Origin: a virus
Direction: 5' to 3' (one strand)
Virus record (IMG/VR): IMGVR_UViG_3300030109_004463
Coordinates: 1-25,324 of that record
DNA: 25,324 nt
Position numbers and translations under genes: made by a program
Notes under the pieces: model-generated
The model's input: only the letters and a program-made list of their open reading frames with translations
The model's database searches: none
Told to the model about the DNA's origin: nothing
In this document: positions 1-8,570 of the stretch, piece after piece
How positions within the stretch are numbered: position 1 is the stretch's first letter
Layout of the letters: the number at the start of each line of letters is the position of its first letter

Positions 1-299
1 TAATCCAAAACATCTGGTGTTATATTTCGTGTACCCATAGATGTATAAAGTTCTGCATGACTTTGATACCGCATTAAAAACTGACCCATTTCGTCCGTCC
101 ATGCTTTGTTTAAATCATCATTCCACTTTAATTCTTCTTTAACTTTACCGACAAGATTACCAGACCAATCCTCCATCTCATCATCTATAGCCTTATTGCA
201 TTTTTCAACAAAAGCAGCAGACATTTTCTTATAGCCTAAAATTGGACTAAAAGGTGTTAGTATTTCTTCTTCTTTTTGGGGGTTGTATATATTTGCCAT
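1..299 (-). CDS. Partial phage protein, possible 2OG-Fe(II) oxygenase-like
   Basis: The gene runs off the left edge, so only about 99 N-terminal residues are visible and no stop is seen. It starts at the ATG at 297-299, with an AGAGGAG ribosome site about 10 bases upstream. The visible part (start MANIYNPQKEEEIL, then WSGNLVGKVKEE near residue 50) is hydrophilic, with no signal peptide or membrane segment. From memory, the WSxNLVGKVKxE pattern occurs near the N-terminus of marine phage proteins annotated as putative 2OG-Fe(II) oxygenases. The iron-binding HxD...H residues would lie outside the window, so this assignment is an inference. It is the last visible gene of the minus-strand block. 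Confidence 0.6.
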   Translation of the reverse strand, partial: MANIYNPQKEEEILTPFSPILGYKKMSAAFVEKCNKAIDDEMEDWSGNLVGKVKEELKWNDDLNKAWTDEMGQFLMRYQSHAELYTSMGTRNITPDVLD

Positions 300-327
300 T
301 ATCGAGCGACTCCTCTAGGGTTAAAAT

Positions 328-549
328 TTATTCTACACCGTATCCTAACATTGAATTTAAACCAAACACTTCAAATATCATAAAACTAAATAGCAATAAC
401 AGTATGCTCCATACGATTAACTTTCCACTAAAATTAGTTGCTGATAATTTAATAGCAATCAATTCATTACCAAGAAAACGCAAACTAAGTTCAAACTCGT
501 TTTGCTCATTCTTAACTACAATGCCATTCTTTTTTTCTTCTTTTATCAT
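328..549 (-). CDS. Small protein with one C-terminal membrane segment
   Basis: This 73-residue protein has a charged N-terminus (MIKEEKKNG) and a hydrophobic stretch at about residues 44-62 (VWSILLLLFSFMIF), which predicts a single transmembrane helix. Its ATG overlaps the stop of the nuclease gene by four bases, so the two are probably translationally coupled. No catalytic motif is seen. The central FELSLRFLGNELIAIKL is reminiscent of a conserved small protein in other marine phages, but I can assign no function. A role in lysis or at the membrane is possible only from its topology and neighbours. Confidence 0.7.
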   Translation of the reverse strand: MIKEEKKNGIVVKNEQNEFELSLRFLGNELIAIKLSATNFSGKLIVWSILLLLFSFMIFEVFGLNSMLGYGVE

Positions 550-929
550 CTTTTAGACTTTAATTCATTTAAATCTTTTTCTTTCTTACCTCCATCGTAT
601 TCCCAAGCGTATCCTCTGTATATCATTTCTAAATTGATATTAGTATCTCCACAAAAGAGCCAACCAAGCATACGTCCATATTTTCCGTCTTTTTCCGTCT
701 TTACTCGTAGACCAGATTCAAAACCTTCTTCTAACCTACGTTTAAGAAACTCTTTAGCTTGTAGTCCCATTTCTTTTTCCTCCAAATCTTTTGTTCGACT
801 TTCAGGAGTATCGATTCCTGCTAACCGCACACGTTCTTTTTTAGAAAGATTAAATCCAAGATCAATAACAATATCAACAGTATCACCGTCAACAACTCTT
901 ACGATTTCTTTTATCGCATACTCATACAT
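546..929 (-). CDS. Staphylococcal nuclease-like (thermonuclease) protein
   Basis: This 127-residue protein is close to the minimal SNase fold (OB-fold, Ca2+-dependent phosphodiesterase). The diagnostic pieces are present: VVDGDTVDIVID at residues 12-23 (metal ligand Asp16), RVRLAGIDTPESR at 33-45 with Arg35, Asp40 and Glu43, and KYGRMLG at 83-89 with Arg86. These match the catalytic Asp, Arg, Asp, Glu and Arg of the family, so it should be active. The C-terminus carries the usual AWEYDGG-type end. No signal peptide is visible, so it acts in the cytoplasm or is released at lysis. Host DNA breakdown or defence against competing DNA are plausible roles but are inference. The start codon overlaps the upstream stop as TAATG. 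Confidence 0.9.
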   Translation of the reverse strand: MYEYAIKEIVRVVDGDTVDIVIDLGFNLSKKERVRLAGIDTPESRTKDLEEKEMGLQAKEFLKRRLEEGFESGLRVKTEKDGKYGRMLGWLFCGDTNINLEMIYRGYAWEYDGGKKEKDLNELKSKR

Positions 930-1045
930 TACTTTTTACTTTTTTTCTTCTTTAAAACCGTTTTTAAAGTCTTTGCTTGTTTTGCATGACTTTTAGATGC
1001 TTTGTTCAAACCTTTTATTACTCTTTTTAATTTTGTTTCTGACAT
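929..1045 (-). CDS. 38-residue lysine-rich microprotein
   Basis: This very short gene starts MSETKLKRVIKGL, contains KASKSHAKQAK and ends in KKKKSKK. It is strongly basic with no hydrophobic segment, so it may bind nucleic acid or another acidic partner. It starts at the ATG at 1043-1045, preceded by AGAGGA at good spacing, and its stop overlaps the nuclease start (TAATG). That coupling and the ribosome site are the main reasons to believe it. A similar short basic protein occurs, from memory, in other marine phage contigs. Function unknown. Confidence 0.65.
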   Translation of the reverse strand: MSETKLKRVIKGLNKASKSHAKQAKTLKTVLKKKKSKK

Positions 1046-1058
1046 TAGTTATTTCCTC

Positions 1059-1256
1059 TTACATTCTATATAATATCGCTAACAGTAAAAGAATAATTGA
1101 AGTAACAGACCCAATTGCCCAAGCTTCAATGCGCTTAACACGATTGTAGAGGTCTTTAAACTGAATATGAATCTCAGTCTCCAAAGCAACGACCCTTTTA
1201 TCGATCTCAACAAGTTCTAACCTTGCTTTTTCAGCTGCTGTTATTCTCTCGCTCAC
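1059..1256 (-). CDS. Coiled coil plus C-terminal membrane helix, XhlA/holin-accessory-like
   Basis: The 65-residue product has a charged, heptad-like helix (residues about 8-45, ALETEIHIQFKDLYNRVKRIEA) followed by one membrane segment (about 47-63, IGSVTSIILLLLAILY). This layout is that of XhlA-type haemolysin/holin accessory proteins, which sit in the membrane by their C-terminus and work with a holin and lysin. The similarity is architectural, so the function is inferred. It overlaps the upstream EF-hand protein gene by four bases and lies in a run of small membrane proteins, consistent with a lysis module. Phage tail or head accessory membrane proteins remain possible. Confidence 0.7.
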   Translation of the reverse strand: MSERITAAEKARLELVEIDKRVVALETEIHIQFKDLYNRVKRIEAWAIGSVTSIILLLLAILYRM

Positions 1257-1594
1257 TTTCCATTTTCCTTAATCTTCGTGTACCCATTAATACCAAGGAA
1301 CGCACCAATTATACCCATATTAGCTATGACCCAAGTACTTCCTATAGGCTGCAACACTTGAACTCGTTCAATACTTACCCAAGGAGTCATCATAAGACCA
1401 ATAAAACTTGTAACACTAAATAAACTAAATAAAATCATAAAACGACTTTGATCTTCCTTTCTATTCTGATTATCTATTTTTATAAAACGTTCATGCGTGT
1501 CAAGTTCTTCTTTTGTAACTATACCGTCACCGTCCAAGTCAGCTTTATTTAAAGGGTTATCTTTGCTTAGTTTTTTCATTTTATTAACATCCAT
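1253..1594 (-). CDS. EF-hand protein with two membrane segments
   Basis: The 113-residue protein carries one complete EF-hand loop at residues 19-30 (DLDGDGIVTKEE), with Asp at positions 1, 3 and 5, Gly at 6 and Glu at 12, so calcium binding is likely. Two hydrophobic stretches follow, at about 52-70 (FMILFSLFSVTSFIGLMM) and 87-101 (WVIANMGIIGAFLGI). Similar EF-hand plus two-helix proteins are known to me from marine phages, always without a proven function. A calcium-responsive holin-like role is speculative. The start overlaps a 32-residue upstream microgene and the end overlaps the coiled-coil membrane protein. Confidence 0.8.
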   Translation of the reverse strand: MDVNKMKKLSKDNPLNKADLDGDGIVTKEELDTHERFIKIDNQNRKEDQSRFMILFSLFSVTSFIGLMMTPWVSIERVQVLQPIGSTWVIANMGIIGAFLGINGYTKIKENGK

Positions 1595-1674
1595 TTCGGT
1601 TCAAAAGTTATGGCGTGATGATAAGCAAGCAACAATAAAATTATAGTAATCCAAATTATTCTTTTTGGCTCCAT
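1576..1674 (-). CDS. 32-residue single-pass membrane microprotein
   Basis: A short reading frame from the ATG at 1672-1674 encodes MEPKRIIWITIILLLLAYHH and ends at a TGA that overlaps the start of the EF-hand gene by 19 bases. Residues 6-18 form a hydrophobic segment flanked by a positive N-terminus, as in small phage inner-membrane proteins. The support is its exact fit between two genes and its composition. The purine-rich AGGG directly next to the ATG is poorly spaced, so it may be weakly translated or coupled to the upstream stop. No function can be assigned. Confidence 0.45.
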   Translation of the reverse strand: MEPKRIIWITIILLLLAYHHAITFEPKWMLIK

Positions 1675-1680
1675 CCCTCA

Positions 1681-2112
1681 TCATTGATATTTCATCGCAA
1701 ACATAATCATAAAGTAAGCACCAACTCCAGTGATGAGCATTGCACATATAATTCCTAGGGCGTTTACAAGTTGATTTTTACGTTTTGTCGCTTGATAACG
1801 GCCTTCAACCTCTTGTTGTCTTTCTTGCTTTCTTAATGCCTGAAGTTGTTTCCAGCCAGCTTCTCCTCTTGTAGAAAGCACTATGTTGCGTAAGTTATGC
1901 TCTAAATCCTCCGCTTGTTTCAAGGCTATGAACTTCTCCATAGCATTACCACCACCAGACTTCTTAGCACCCTTTGCGTCCGCTTTTACGTCATCTATGG
2001 CTTGCCATAAAGTACCTAAATCTTTTCCAAGTTCTGCCATGGACTTCGCACCAGCTACTCCTGCCTTCACAGCAGCAAAAGCTGATAAAGCGATAGTTAT
2101 TGGTTCGGGCAT
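1681..2112 (-). CDS. Conserved phage protein of unknown function with C-terminal membrane helix
   Basis: This 143-residue protein has an alanine-rich amphipathic N-terminus (ITIALSAFAAVKAGVAG), a hydrophilic middle with EDLEHNLRNIVLSTRGEAGW near residues 68-87, a basic RYQATKRK segment and a hydrophobic helix at about 118-138 (LGIICAMLITGVGAYFMIMF). I recall proteins with this layout next to portal or tail genes in marine phages, always as hypothetical proteins. It starts four bases after the portal stop and belongs to the same transcript. A virion or ejection role is possible because of its place, but nothing in the sequence proves it. Confidence 0.75.
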   Translation of the reverse strand: MPEPITIALSAFAAVKAGVAGAKSMAELGKDLGTLWQAIDDVKADAKGAKKSGGGNAMEKFIALKQAEDLEHNLRNIVLSTRGEAGWKQLQALRKQERQQEVEGRYQATKRKNQLVNALGIICAMLITGVGAYFMIMFAMKYQ

Positions 2113-2116
2113 GTTC

Positions 2117-4609
2117 TTATGTCCTTCTTAATGAACTTTGTCGCTGAACATCAATACGTTCGCGATTAACGTCTGAACGGTCATCAGCAATTTGTTCTTG
2201 CAACTCTAGTCGAGCGGCATCGGTCATAGCTTGCTGACGTAGCTTCTCCTGATCCAAACCTAAACGCATTTGATCTGTCATAGCTCTTCGGTCAGACTCC
2301 TCGGCCTTAATCTGAAGTTCCTGCTGTCGAATTGCAACAAGAGGATCTTGCTGTTGTCCTGGTGGTGGTCCAAGCATTGCCGTAAGTTCCTGAACAAGCT
2401 GTGCTTCTATTTGAGCAACACGAGCTTCTGTTTGATCTGGATTAACCTGCTGTGCTTGCTGCATCTGTTGTTGTGCCATCATAGGATCCATTGCTCCCGT
2501 TTGTGCCATCATTATTGCTTGCTGTGCTTGGGCTTGCATTTGCTGCATTTCCTGATCAACCATATTACGAGCTTTTTGTGCAATGTGCTCTAGCAGATGA
2601 GCAAAAAACGTTCCCACGACAGGTGGAGATGTCTGCACAATCGGAAGTTGCATAAAGGCTACATGAGTGGCGATGTGAGCATCGTGATCCTGTTGTGGAA
2701 ATGCCTGTAGAGTTTCGCCCATTAACGCACGAGCGTTCTCTATACTTGGATCCATAGGTTGTTTTTCCGGCTGTGGTGGAAGTATCTCGTCAATGTTCTG
2801 TACTTCCAAAGCCTGATACATGCGCCGGTACGCGGCTTGCAGATTATGCAGTTGTGGATTGGACTGCGCCAACTGCAACTGTGTCTGAGCCAAGGTTACT
2901 CTTTGGGCCATAGAGAAGATGTTAGGGTCAGAGACTGGGAGGATATCTACCCTGTCATCAAAATCCTCTGCCTTAACCTCCGAGGGCGCACCAGCAACTT
3001 CATAAGGATACATCGGGGGTAAGTTCTCCGAAAAAATCCTTGCTAATAAACGAAACTCTGTTTTCTGTGCGTAGTGCAACCTTTTATGTATGGCAGACAT
3101 AACCTTCATGCCACGCTCCAAAAGCGCAACAGTCGTGCCTACAGGCATGTCCTGACTCATGTTGCTAACCTGTTGATCAGCAATAGAGATAAATCGACGG
3201 CCTCCTTCAATCAACGAACCAAGCAATTGTGCAAGAGTCGCAGATGGTTCTTTAAACGGCAGAGGTATGATCGATCCTCTTATATCGCCCCCTGGAGCAT
3301 CGATGTCTCTAAACTCACCGGGAGACAACGGTTCATCGTCATTACGAATACGAATACCACGAGCTTTAAAACCAGACGGTAAGTTCGCCAGTGTACCAGC
3401 GTCAATCAGCTGACGTAGAATGCTTGTAGCAGCACGGCCCAAGCCACCAATCATATGTATCAAACCAAAACCATAAAACCCTAGTCCCGGTAGAAACTTG
3501 TAATGAACAAAGTACTGTCTCTTACGCTTAAACGGATCGTCAGCGTCGTAGTTTCTGCGAATGGCAAGAATGTCTCCAGAACCGTGATCCAAGGTCACAA
3601 TATAAGGAAGCTTAATACCTGTTGGCTCCCCTTCTTGGTCCACATCCTCAAAGCCCTCAATATCAAGGTTAACGTGCATTTCCAAAATACTATACACATC
3701 ATCGGAATAGCTCTTTGAAACGCCCTCAAGCTTATCAATCTTATCTCTTACCGGATCGTCTTCCAAATCACTCGTGCTCAGATCCACATCACGAAACACC
3801 TGTGCAACCTGCATTTTACGCAATTCATTCTCATCCATACGTAAAACATGCGTAACACGAGGAGCCGTGGTTAAATCCGTAGCCGTATATGGAATGATTA
3901 AATCTTCTGCACCAATGAATTTCGAAACAGCCCTGTCTCTCGGTCCATCAAAATATATCTTTTTAAACGTGGATCCAGACAAAGGAAGATAAAACAGCAT
4001 CTGATCCATGTCAGGATCAAACTCCTCCATAACTTCCATAATTTGATAATTCATGAAATCCTTTACTCGAACAGCCTGTGCCTCACGTTCTGGTGTTTGA
4101 GCACCCATAACCTGTGTTCGAACAGGACCGCCAGCAGGAAGTAACTCCTTATACGCCTGTGCCTGAAACTGTGTAACCGATTCCGATATCAACGGATGCG
4201 TAACTCCTGAAGCTCCTTGAAACGGTTGTGTTCGTTCCTGATAGTTTATACCAAGCAAATCCAAACCCTTGGTGTACGCTTCTCGCCACTGGGAACTCGA
4301 TTCTAAATCGTCTTCGTACTTCTCTCTTAAGTCAGAAGAAATCTCGCCCAAAATACCCTCCGGCAAAACTTCTGCCAAGTTCGCATCATGATCGTACTCT
4401 TCCGTTACAACTTCAGCCTCACCTTCAAGCATACCTTCGAGAGCTTGAACAATCGCACCGCCCATGCCGTCTTCTATAACTTCTGCCCCTCCTGCAAAGT
4501 CTTCAGCTTGAGGTATATCTACGTCAACAGAAGGAAGGTCTTCCGTTGCTCCACCTTGCATAAGGCCAGAATCAATTAAAGATGAGGGGGGTCTAGGGGG
4601 AAGTGCCAT
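2117..4609 (-). CDS. P22-like portal protein
   Basis: The 830-residue product is the probable dodecameric portal through which DNA enters and leaves the capsid. Recognisable family stretches are HPLISESVTQFQAQAYKEL (about residue 140), DQMLFYLPLSGSTFKKIYFD (about 205), then FVHYKFLPGLGFYGFG with HMIGGLGRAATSILRQLID (about 370-405), as in the P22-type portal family. The last 200 residues are rich in Gln, Met and Ala and predict long helices, equivalent to the P22 portal barrel. It is somewhat longer than P22 gp1 (725 residues). An acidic N-terminal region precedes the core. The start overlaps the upstream gene as TAATG. TerL lies one small gene upstream, the usual packaging order. Confidence 0.93.
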   Translation of the reverse strand: MALPPRPPSSLIDSGLMQGGATEDLPSVDVDIPQAEDFAGGAEVIEDGMGGAIVQALEGMLEGEAEVVTEEYDHDANLAEVLPEGILGEISSDLREKYEDDLESSSQWREAYTKGLDLLGINYQERTQPFQGASGVTHPLISESVTQFQAQAYKELLPAGGPVRTQVMGAQTPEREAQAVRVKDFMNYQIMEVMEEFDPDMDQMLFYLPLSGSTFKKIYFDGPRDRAVSKFIGAEDLIIPYTATDLTTAPRVTHVLRMDENELRKMQVAQVFRDVDLSTSDLEDDPVRDKIDKLEGVSKSYSDDVYSILEMHVNLDIEGFEDVDQEGEPTGIKLPYIVTLDHGSGDILAIRRNYDADDPFKRKRQYFVHYKFLPGLGFYGFGLIHMIGGLGRAATSILRQLIDAGTLANLPSGFKARGIRIRNDDEPLSPGEFRDIDAPGGDIRGSIIPLPFKEPSATLAQLLGSLIEGGRRFISIADQQVSNMSQDMPVGTTVALLERGMKVMSAIHKRLHYAQKTEFRLLARIFSENLPPMYPYEVAGAPSEVKAEDFDDRVDILPVSDPNIFSMAQRVTLAQTQLQLAQSNPQLHNLQAAYRRMYQALEVQNIDEILPPQPEKQPMDPSIENARALMGETLQAFPQQDHDAHIATHVAFMQLPIVQTSPPVVGTFFAHLLEHIAQKARNMVDQEMQQMQAQAQQAIMMAQTGAMDPMMAQQQMQQAQQVNPDQTEARVAQIEAQLVQELTAMLGPPPGQQQDPLVAIRQQELQIKAEESDRRAMTDQMRLGLDQEKLRQQAMTDAARLELQEQIADDRSDVNRERIDVQRQSSLRRT

Positions 4610-4878
4610 TAGAATGTTCCTTTAAAGTTTTTCATGGCTTTAACAGTGCCACCACCAGATAAAAGTTGCATTTTTCCAGAAGAATCCCGGTCTAACGATT
4701 GTCTTCGTCGAATCATTCGCATTACTTCCATCATTTCTTTTTCAGTTTCAGAAAGTTCTGGCTCATAATATTTCATCCTAGAAGAAACACCTGAAGAATT
4801 TGGTTTAACAGTTTTCATTCTGGAAGTATCAATGTTATTAGATTTTTCTAGCAGTTGAAGTAGTTCTTGCAAATCCAT
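4609..4878 (-). CDS. Small protein between TerL and portal
   Basis: I place the start at the ATG at 4876-4878 (MDLQELLQLLEKSN), giving 89 residues. It overlaps the TerL stop as TGATG and has AAGGAGT about eight bases upstream. An upstream in-frame ATG would add ten residues but lies inside TerL without a good ribosome site. The protein is charged, with an N-terminal leucine-rich helix and a second predicted helix LSETEKEMMEVMRMIRRRQS. Its position between TerL and portal suggests a packaging or head-assembly accessory protein, but no family is recognised. Confidence 0.75.
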   Translation of the reverse strand: MDLQELLQLLEKSNNIDTSRMKTVKPNSSGVSSRMKYYEPELSETEKEMMEVMRMIRRRQSLDRDSSGKMQLLSGGGTVKAMKNFKGTF

Positions 4879-6341
4879 CAATAATACTCCTTCTCTTTTG
4901 GATACCAACTCTCGGTCATGTCGTCTTCTCCTTCTAGCGTAATAAAGCCGCCTTGTCGAAACCTTATCAGAGCCATAGTCATGCTGTCTACAAAATCATC
5001 GTGGTCTCCGTTAGGAAACGCAGCGCATTCCTCCACAACTTCCTCGGCGAAACTCTTCTCAGGAGCCCACACCATGCCAGCTTCAAACAGAGGTGCAACC
5101 GTGTGCATTCGCGTCACCTTATCACGACCTTTGCCCGGTGTATAGTTCATAACTGGAATTCCTGCTCTTCGCATTTCATCCGTTAAAGGCATTCCACTGG
5201 CTTTCGCTTCCACAATCACCATGTCAGGCTCCCAATACTCATACTCTTCTCCTGCCGCTTCTTTAAGCTCTGGGAAGTTCCAACGCCCACGCCGAGCGTC
5301 CATAAGTATTATATTATCAGGACCACCGTCCTCTGGATTAAACACACCCCACGTTGTTATCGCACTGTAGTCAGCCGATTCCTTCTTACTAAACGCCGTG
5401 TCGTAACTCTGTATAATGTACTTCACAGGAGGTATTTTCTCCTTTTCCCACAGATTCCACCACTCTTTTTTAACGATTGCACCCTCCGCAGCGGTCGGTT
5501 GTTGTTGCCATTGGGCGTTCCATTTGCCCACAGGAAGGGACGCTTTGACCGCTAAAAGGTCATCTTTACCCCAGAATTCAGGCCATAATGGGTCATTTGA
5601 CGGCATAATCGCCGGAAACTCTACAACTTCCCATGTATCAGATAAAACGTCCGATCCTTGGGATTTTATCAATCGACCCGTTAAATCCTTCATGCCCCAA
5701 CGGGTCATAACAACAATAATCGCTCCTCCAGGCTGTAAACGCTGTCGAGGACCAGATGTATACCACTCAAATGCGTTATCAAACGCAGATTCGCTCAACG
5801 CATCTTGCTCCGAGTGCGGATCATCAATAATAAACAAGTCTGCACCACGACCCGTGACCGCCGCACCCACACCAGCAGCGAAATACTCGCCCCCAGCTTC
5901 GGTTTCCCACCGTCCTGCCGCTTTACTATCCGCTTTTAACTCTGCTTTTGGAAAAACGTCCTTATATGCAGGGTCTTCAAGCAAATCTCGCACCTTACGA
6001 CCAAATCGAACAGCCAATTCCGTGTTATGAGTGGCCTGAATAATCTTTAATTTCGGATTTCGACCCAAAAACCACGCTGGCATAAGGTAAGATGCAAACT
6101 CAGACTTGGAATGACGGGGCGGCATGTTCACAATCAGCCGTTTTAGCTTCCCTTGAGCAATTAATTCAAGCTTTTCAGCTATGACACGGTGATGACGACC
6201 CTCAATAAAGCCTTCATACACATGATGAACAAACGGCATGAACTTATCTCGTGCTTCTTCACGCACGGAAAGTCGAACTTGTGCCTGTTTTAAAGACAAT
6301 ATCTCCCGTAGGGCTTCTTCAGGTACACTATCTAGGTTCAT
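4878..6341 (-). CDS. terL: Terminase large subunit (TerL)
   Basis: This 487-residue packaging motor has both domains. The ATPase has the Walker A variant MPPRHSKSE (residues 73-81), Walker B LFIIDDPH (169-176) and the coupling segment MTRWG (212-216). The RNase H-like nuclease has metal ligands at Asp314 (SYDTAF), Glu378 (VIVEAK) and the HDDFVD cluster (447-452). PPRHSKS in place of GKT is normal for this Terminase_6 group. It translocates DNA into the prohead and cuts the concatemer. The end overlaps the next gene and the start overlaps the 690-residue gene by four bases. The likely small subunit is unusually far away, at 12144-12701. Confidence 0.96.
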   Translation of the reverse strand: MNLDSVPEEALREILSLKQAQVRLSVREEARDKFMPFVHHVYEGFIEGRHHRVIAEKLELIAQGKLKRLIVNMPPRHSKSEFASYLMPAWFLGRNPKLKIIQATHNTELAVRFGRKVRDLLEDPAYKDVFPKAELKADSKAAGRWETEAGGEYFAAGVGAAVTGRGADLFIIDDPHSEQDALSESAFDNAFEWYTSGPRQRLQPGGAIIVVMTRWGMKDLTGRLIKSQGSDVLSDTWEVVEFPAIMPSNDPLWPEFWGKDDLLAVKASLPVGKWNAQWQQQPTAAEGAIVKKEWWNLWEKEKIPPVKYIIQSYDTAFSKKESADYSAITTWGVFNPEDGGPDNIILMDARRGRWNFPELKEAAGEEYEYWEPDMVIVEAKASGMPLTDEMRRAGIPVMNYTPGKGRDKVTRMHTVAPLFEAGMVWAPEKSFAEEVVEECAAFPNGDHDDFVDSMTMALIRFRQGGFITLEGEDDMTESWYPKEKEYY

Positions 6342-8410
6342 CTAAGTGAAACTATCCCACCGTTTCTCGCTACAAAGACATTCGCATAAGGATCGGCAAA
6401 CGGATTAACCTGATTTGCTCGAATGAAATCCATACTCGGAGCAGCATACGTATTTCCCGAATAAGGAACCAAACTTGGCTGTAAAAACGAAGGAACCTGA
6501 ATGTTCGATGGAATAAACGGAACAAGCGGATCATAAACAATTGGATCATCTGGGTCGGGGTCAGGATCTGGGTCTACTGGATCAGGATCCACAGGGCCAG
6601 GGTCAACGGGATCAGAACCGCCACCGCCATCACCGCCACCTTGATCACCACCGCCCGAAGCTCCTCCTCCAGTATCGCCACCACCTGCTGCACCGCCTCC
6701 ACCACTGTCATCTCCTCCTGATTGATCTCCACCTTGACCGCCTCCACCGCCTAAATCATCGTAAGTCGATCCACCGCCCGTGTAACCAGGCTGTCCTAAC
6801 GTGGGCAACATGCCACCTAAATCATCGTAAGTCGATCCACCACCTAATTGTCCAGGCTGTCCGAGAGTCGTGAGCATACCATCCAAATCATCATACGAAC
6901 CTGGTGTCTTCACTTCATTCAAATTAAGACTAGATAACCCTCCGTCCAAATCATCATACGAACCCGAAGGAGTTTCACCGCCAACAGTGACCGTTGGTCC
7001 ACGACCACCTCGTTCACCCGTTAAAAACGTGTCAAATCGACCTTGAAGCTCATCCATAAACCGAAGATTCGCATCGCCATCAAGACCACCTCCTGCGTAT
7101 ACCGCCTCTAAACGACGACGATTCCAATCCTCAAACCACTCTGAGTCATTCTCTTGAAGAAACTTTCCTGCTCCAAAACCGTAATTCGGACTGAATGGGT
7201 TGTCTCCAAGATCTGCACCAACAACCTCGCCCAGTACCGAGGACGGTAAAACTCCGCTCGTAAAACCACGGTCATCGGTTCCAACGGCCGCTGGACCTAC
7301 GGACGAACCGCCACCACCACGCAAAATAGCATCTTGATAAACATCATCAGAAGAACCACCGCCAACACTCGTTGGAATATTGTATCCAGAACCTCGGCCA
7401 ACCTCACCAAAGATATTAGGAGTTGTGTTATAGATTGCCGAATCAAAAACCTCCCCGTCTTCGTCGTATCCAAAATTATCTAAGCCAGCTGGTCTACGTA
7501 AAGGATCGACTTTGGTCAGCACAGCACCAGGAGCCGTGATTCCTAAAAACTGCTTGCCCTTATCAACCAAATCCGTAATACCACCGCCAACACTGCTTGC
7601 AAGATTCTTTAAATCACCGCCAAGCTGACCGCCTCTCGTAACCAAATCATCCTTCGCAAGAGCAAGATCGGCTATAAAACCATCGCCCGATTTTAAAGAA
7701 AGTCTTTTCTCATGATCAATTAAAGCCTGTGAGTCTTTTCCCCTATCCTTGCCAGATGTAATCTTGCCCGTTGAATCAGCGTTCTTACCGTAAAACGCAT
7801 CCTTGTCCTTATCCGATAATCTTTTTGCCTCCGCAGCCTTATCATCAAGGTATCCAGACACAAGCTCACTGTCCACACCGCCAAACTCTTCAAAAATATT
7901 ATTCGTTAAATCTTTCTTAATACCGGATACAACCTTATTAAGAGCTTGATTCTTGCTACCATCAACGCTTTGTTTCAAACCAGGCTTTATATTCAACTCA
8001 AGAGGATTACCCTCCGCATCCGCATATTTAAAACTAAAACCTTTTTGCGTTAATACTGATCCGTCATCAAAAGTTACAATGCTGCCTTTTTTATCCCCAG
8101 AATACTTATAGGTTTCTTTGTCCGTAGCTAAACCTTTATCCAAAGCTGCTTTTAAATCATCAATCGTTTGTGCAGGTTCAGGAGGAAGAGCTCCAGCAGG
8201 AGTTACCGGATCAAGGGCCGCGGTTCCTGGATCAGCGGCAACAACAGGAGCAGCAGGAGTTACCGGATCAGCGGCAGGAGCCGTGTATTTAACTGTTTCT
8301 CCTGCCTCGTTCCTCGTATAACCAGTTGGAGAAACAACCGCGCCGTCAGGTTGCGTTACAAAACCATACTTCTCGACCAATATCTTAGCAACAGCTGGGG
8401 AATAGGACAT
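6338..8410 (-). CDS. 690-residue repeat and Gly/Asp/Pro-rich protein, probable virion component
   Basis: This is the first gene of the leftward block, with GGAGG just ahead of the ATG at 8408-8410. The N-terminus (MSYSPAVAKILVEKYGFVTQ) is followed by an Ala/Pro-rich linker with DPVTPA copies, a charged middle part, then at least four imperfect repeats built on (S/T)YDDLxGxL with LGQPG spacers (about residues 480-560). Next come a long Gly/Asp-rich stretch and a run of DPVDP units (about 560-635), and a more ordered C-terminus ending FVARNGGIVSLR. No enzyme motif is seen. Such a layout suggests a flexible linker between two attachment ends, as in fibre or decoration proteins. Function is inferred from position only. 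Confidence 0.8.
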   Translation of the reverse strand: MSYSPAVAKILVEKYGFVTQPDGAVVSPTGYTRNEAGETVKYTAPAADPVTPAAPVVAADPGTAALDPVTPAGALPPEPAQTIDDLKAALDKGLATDKETYKYSGDKKGSIVTFDDGSVLTQKGFSFKYADAEGNPLELNIKPGLKQSVDGSKNQALNKVVSGIKKDLTNNIFEEFGGVDSELVSGYLDDKAAEAKRLSDKDKDAFYGKNADSTGKITSGKDRGKDSQALIDHEKRLSLKSGDGFIADLALAKDDLVTRGGQLGGDLKNLASSVGGGITDLVDKGKQFLGITAPGAVLTKVDPLRRPAGLDNFGYDEDGEVFDSAIYNTTPNIFGEVGRGSGYNIPTSVGGGSSDDVYQDAILRGGGGSSVGPAAVGTDDRGFTSGVLPSSVLGEVVGADLGDNPFSPNYGFGAGKFLQENDSEWFEDWNRRRLEAVYAGGGLDGDANLRFMDELQGRFDTFLTGERGGRGPTVTVGGETPSGSYDDLDGGLSSLNLNEVKTPGSYDDLDGMLTTLGQPGQLGGGSTYDDLGGMLPTLGQPGYTGGGSTYDDLGGGGGQGGDQSGGDDSGGGGAAGGGDTGGGASGGGDQGGGDGGGGSDPVDPGPVDPDPVDPDPDPDPDDPIVYDPLVPFIPSNIQVPSFLQPSLVPYSGNTYAAPSMDFIRANQVNPFADPYANVFVARNGGIVSLR

Positions 8411-8570
8411 CGAACCTCCAATATTATGTTGGCAGCATCCTAACCCAAAAAAATATAAGAGGCAAATGAAATTAGATTTGAAATAATTTTGGGGGCTAGG
8501 GACTCCAAAGCCTTCTCAGATTACGTTTTTCCTCCGAACGAAAATATATCTCATTGAAACTATAAAACCA

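Noticed and set aside
254-996. Two rightward open frames of 100 and 164 codons
   Set aside because: They lie antisense to the membrane protein and nuclease genes, lack ribosome sites and show no family features; compositional shadows.
5416-6030. A 204-codon rightward frame inside TerL
   Set aside because: Antisense shadow of a clearly conserved gene; no ribosome site.
6541-6873. A His/Leu-rich rightward frame
   Set aside because: It is the complement of the Gly/Asp/Pro repeat region; low complexity explains the open frame.
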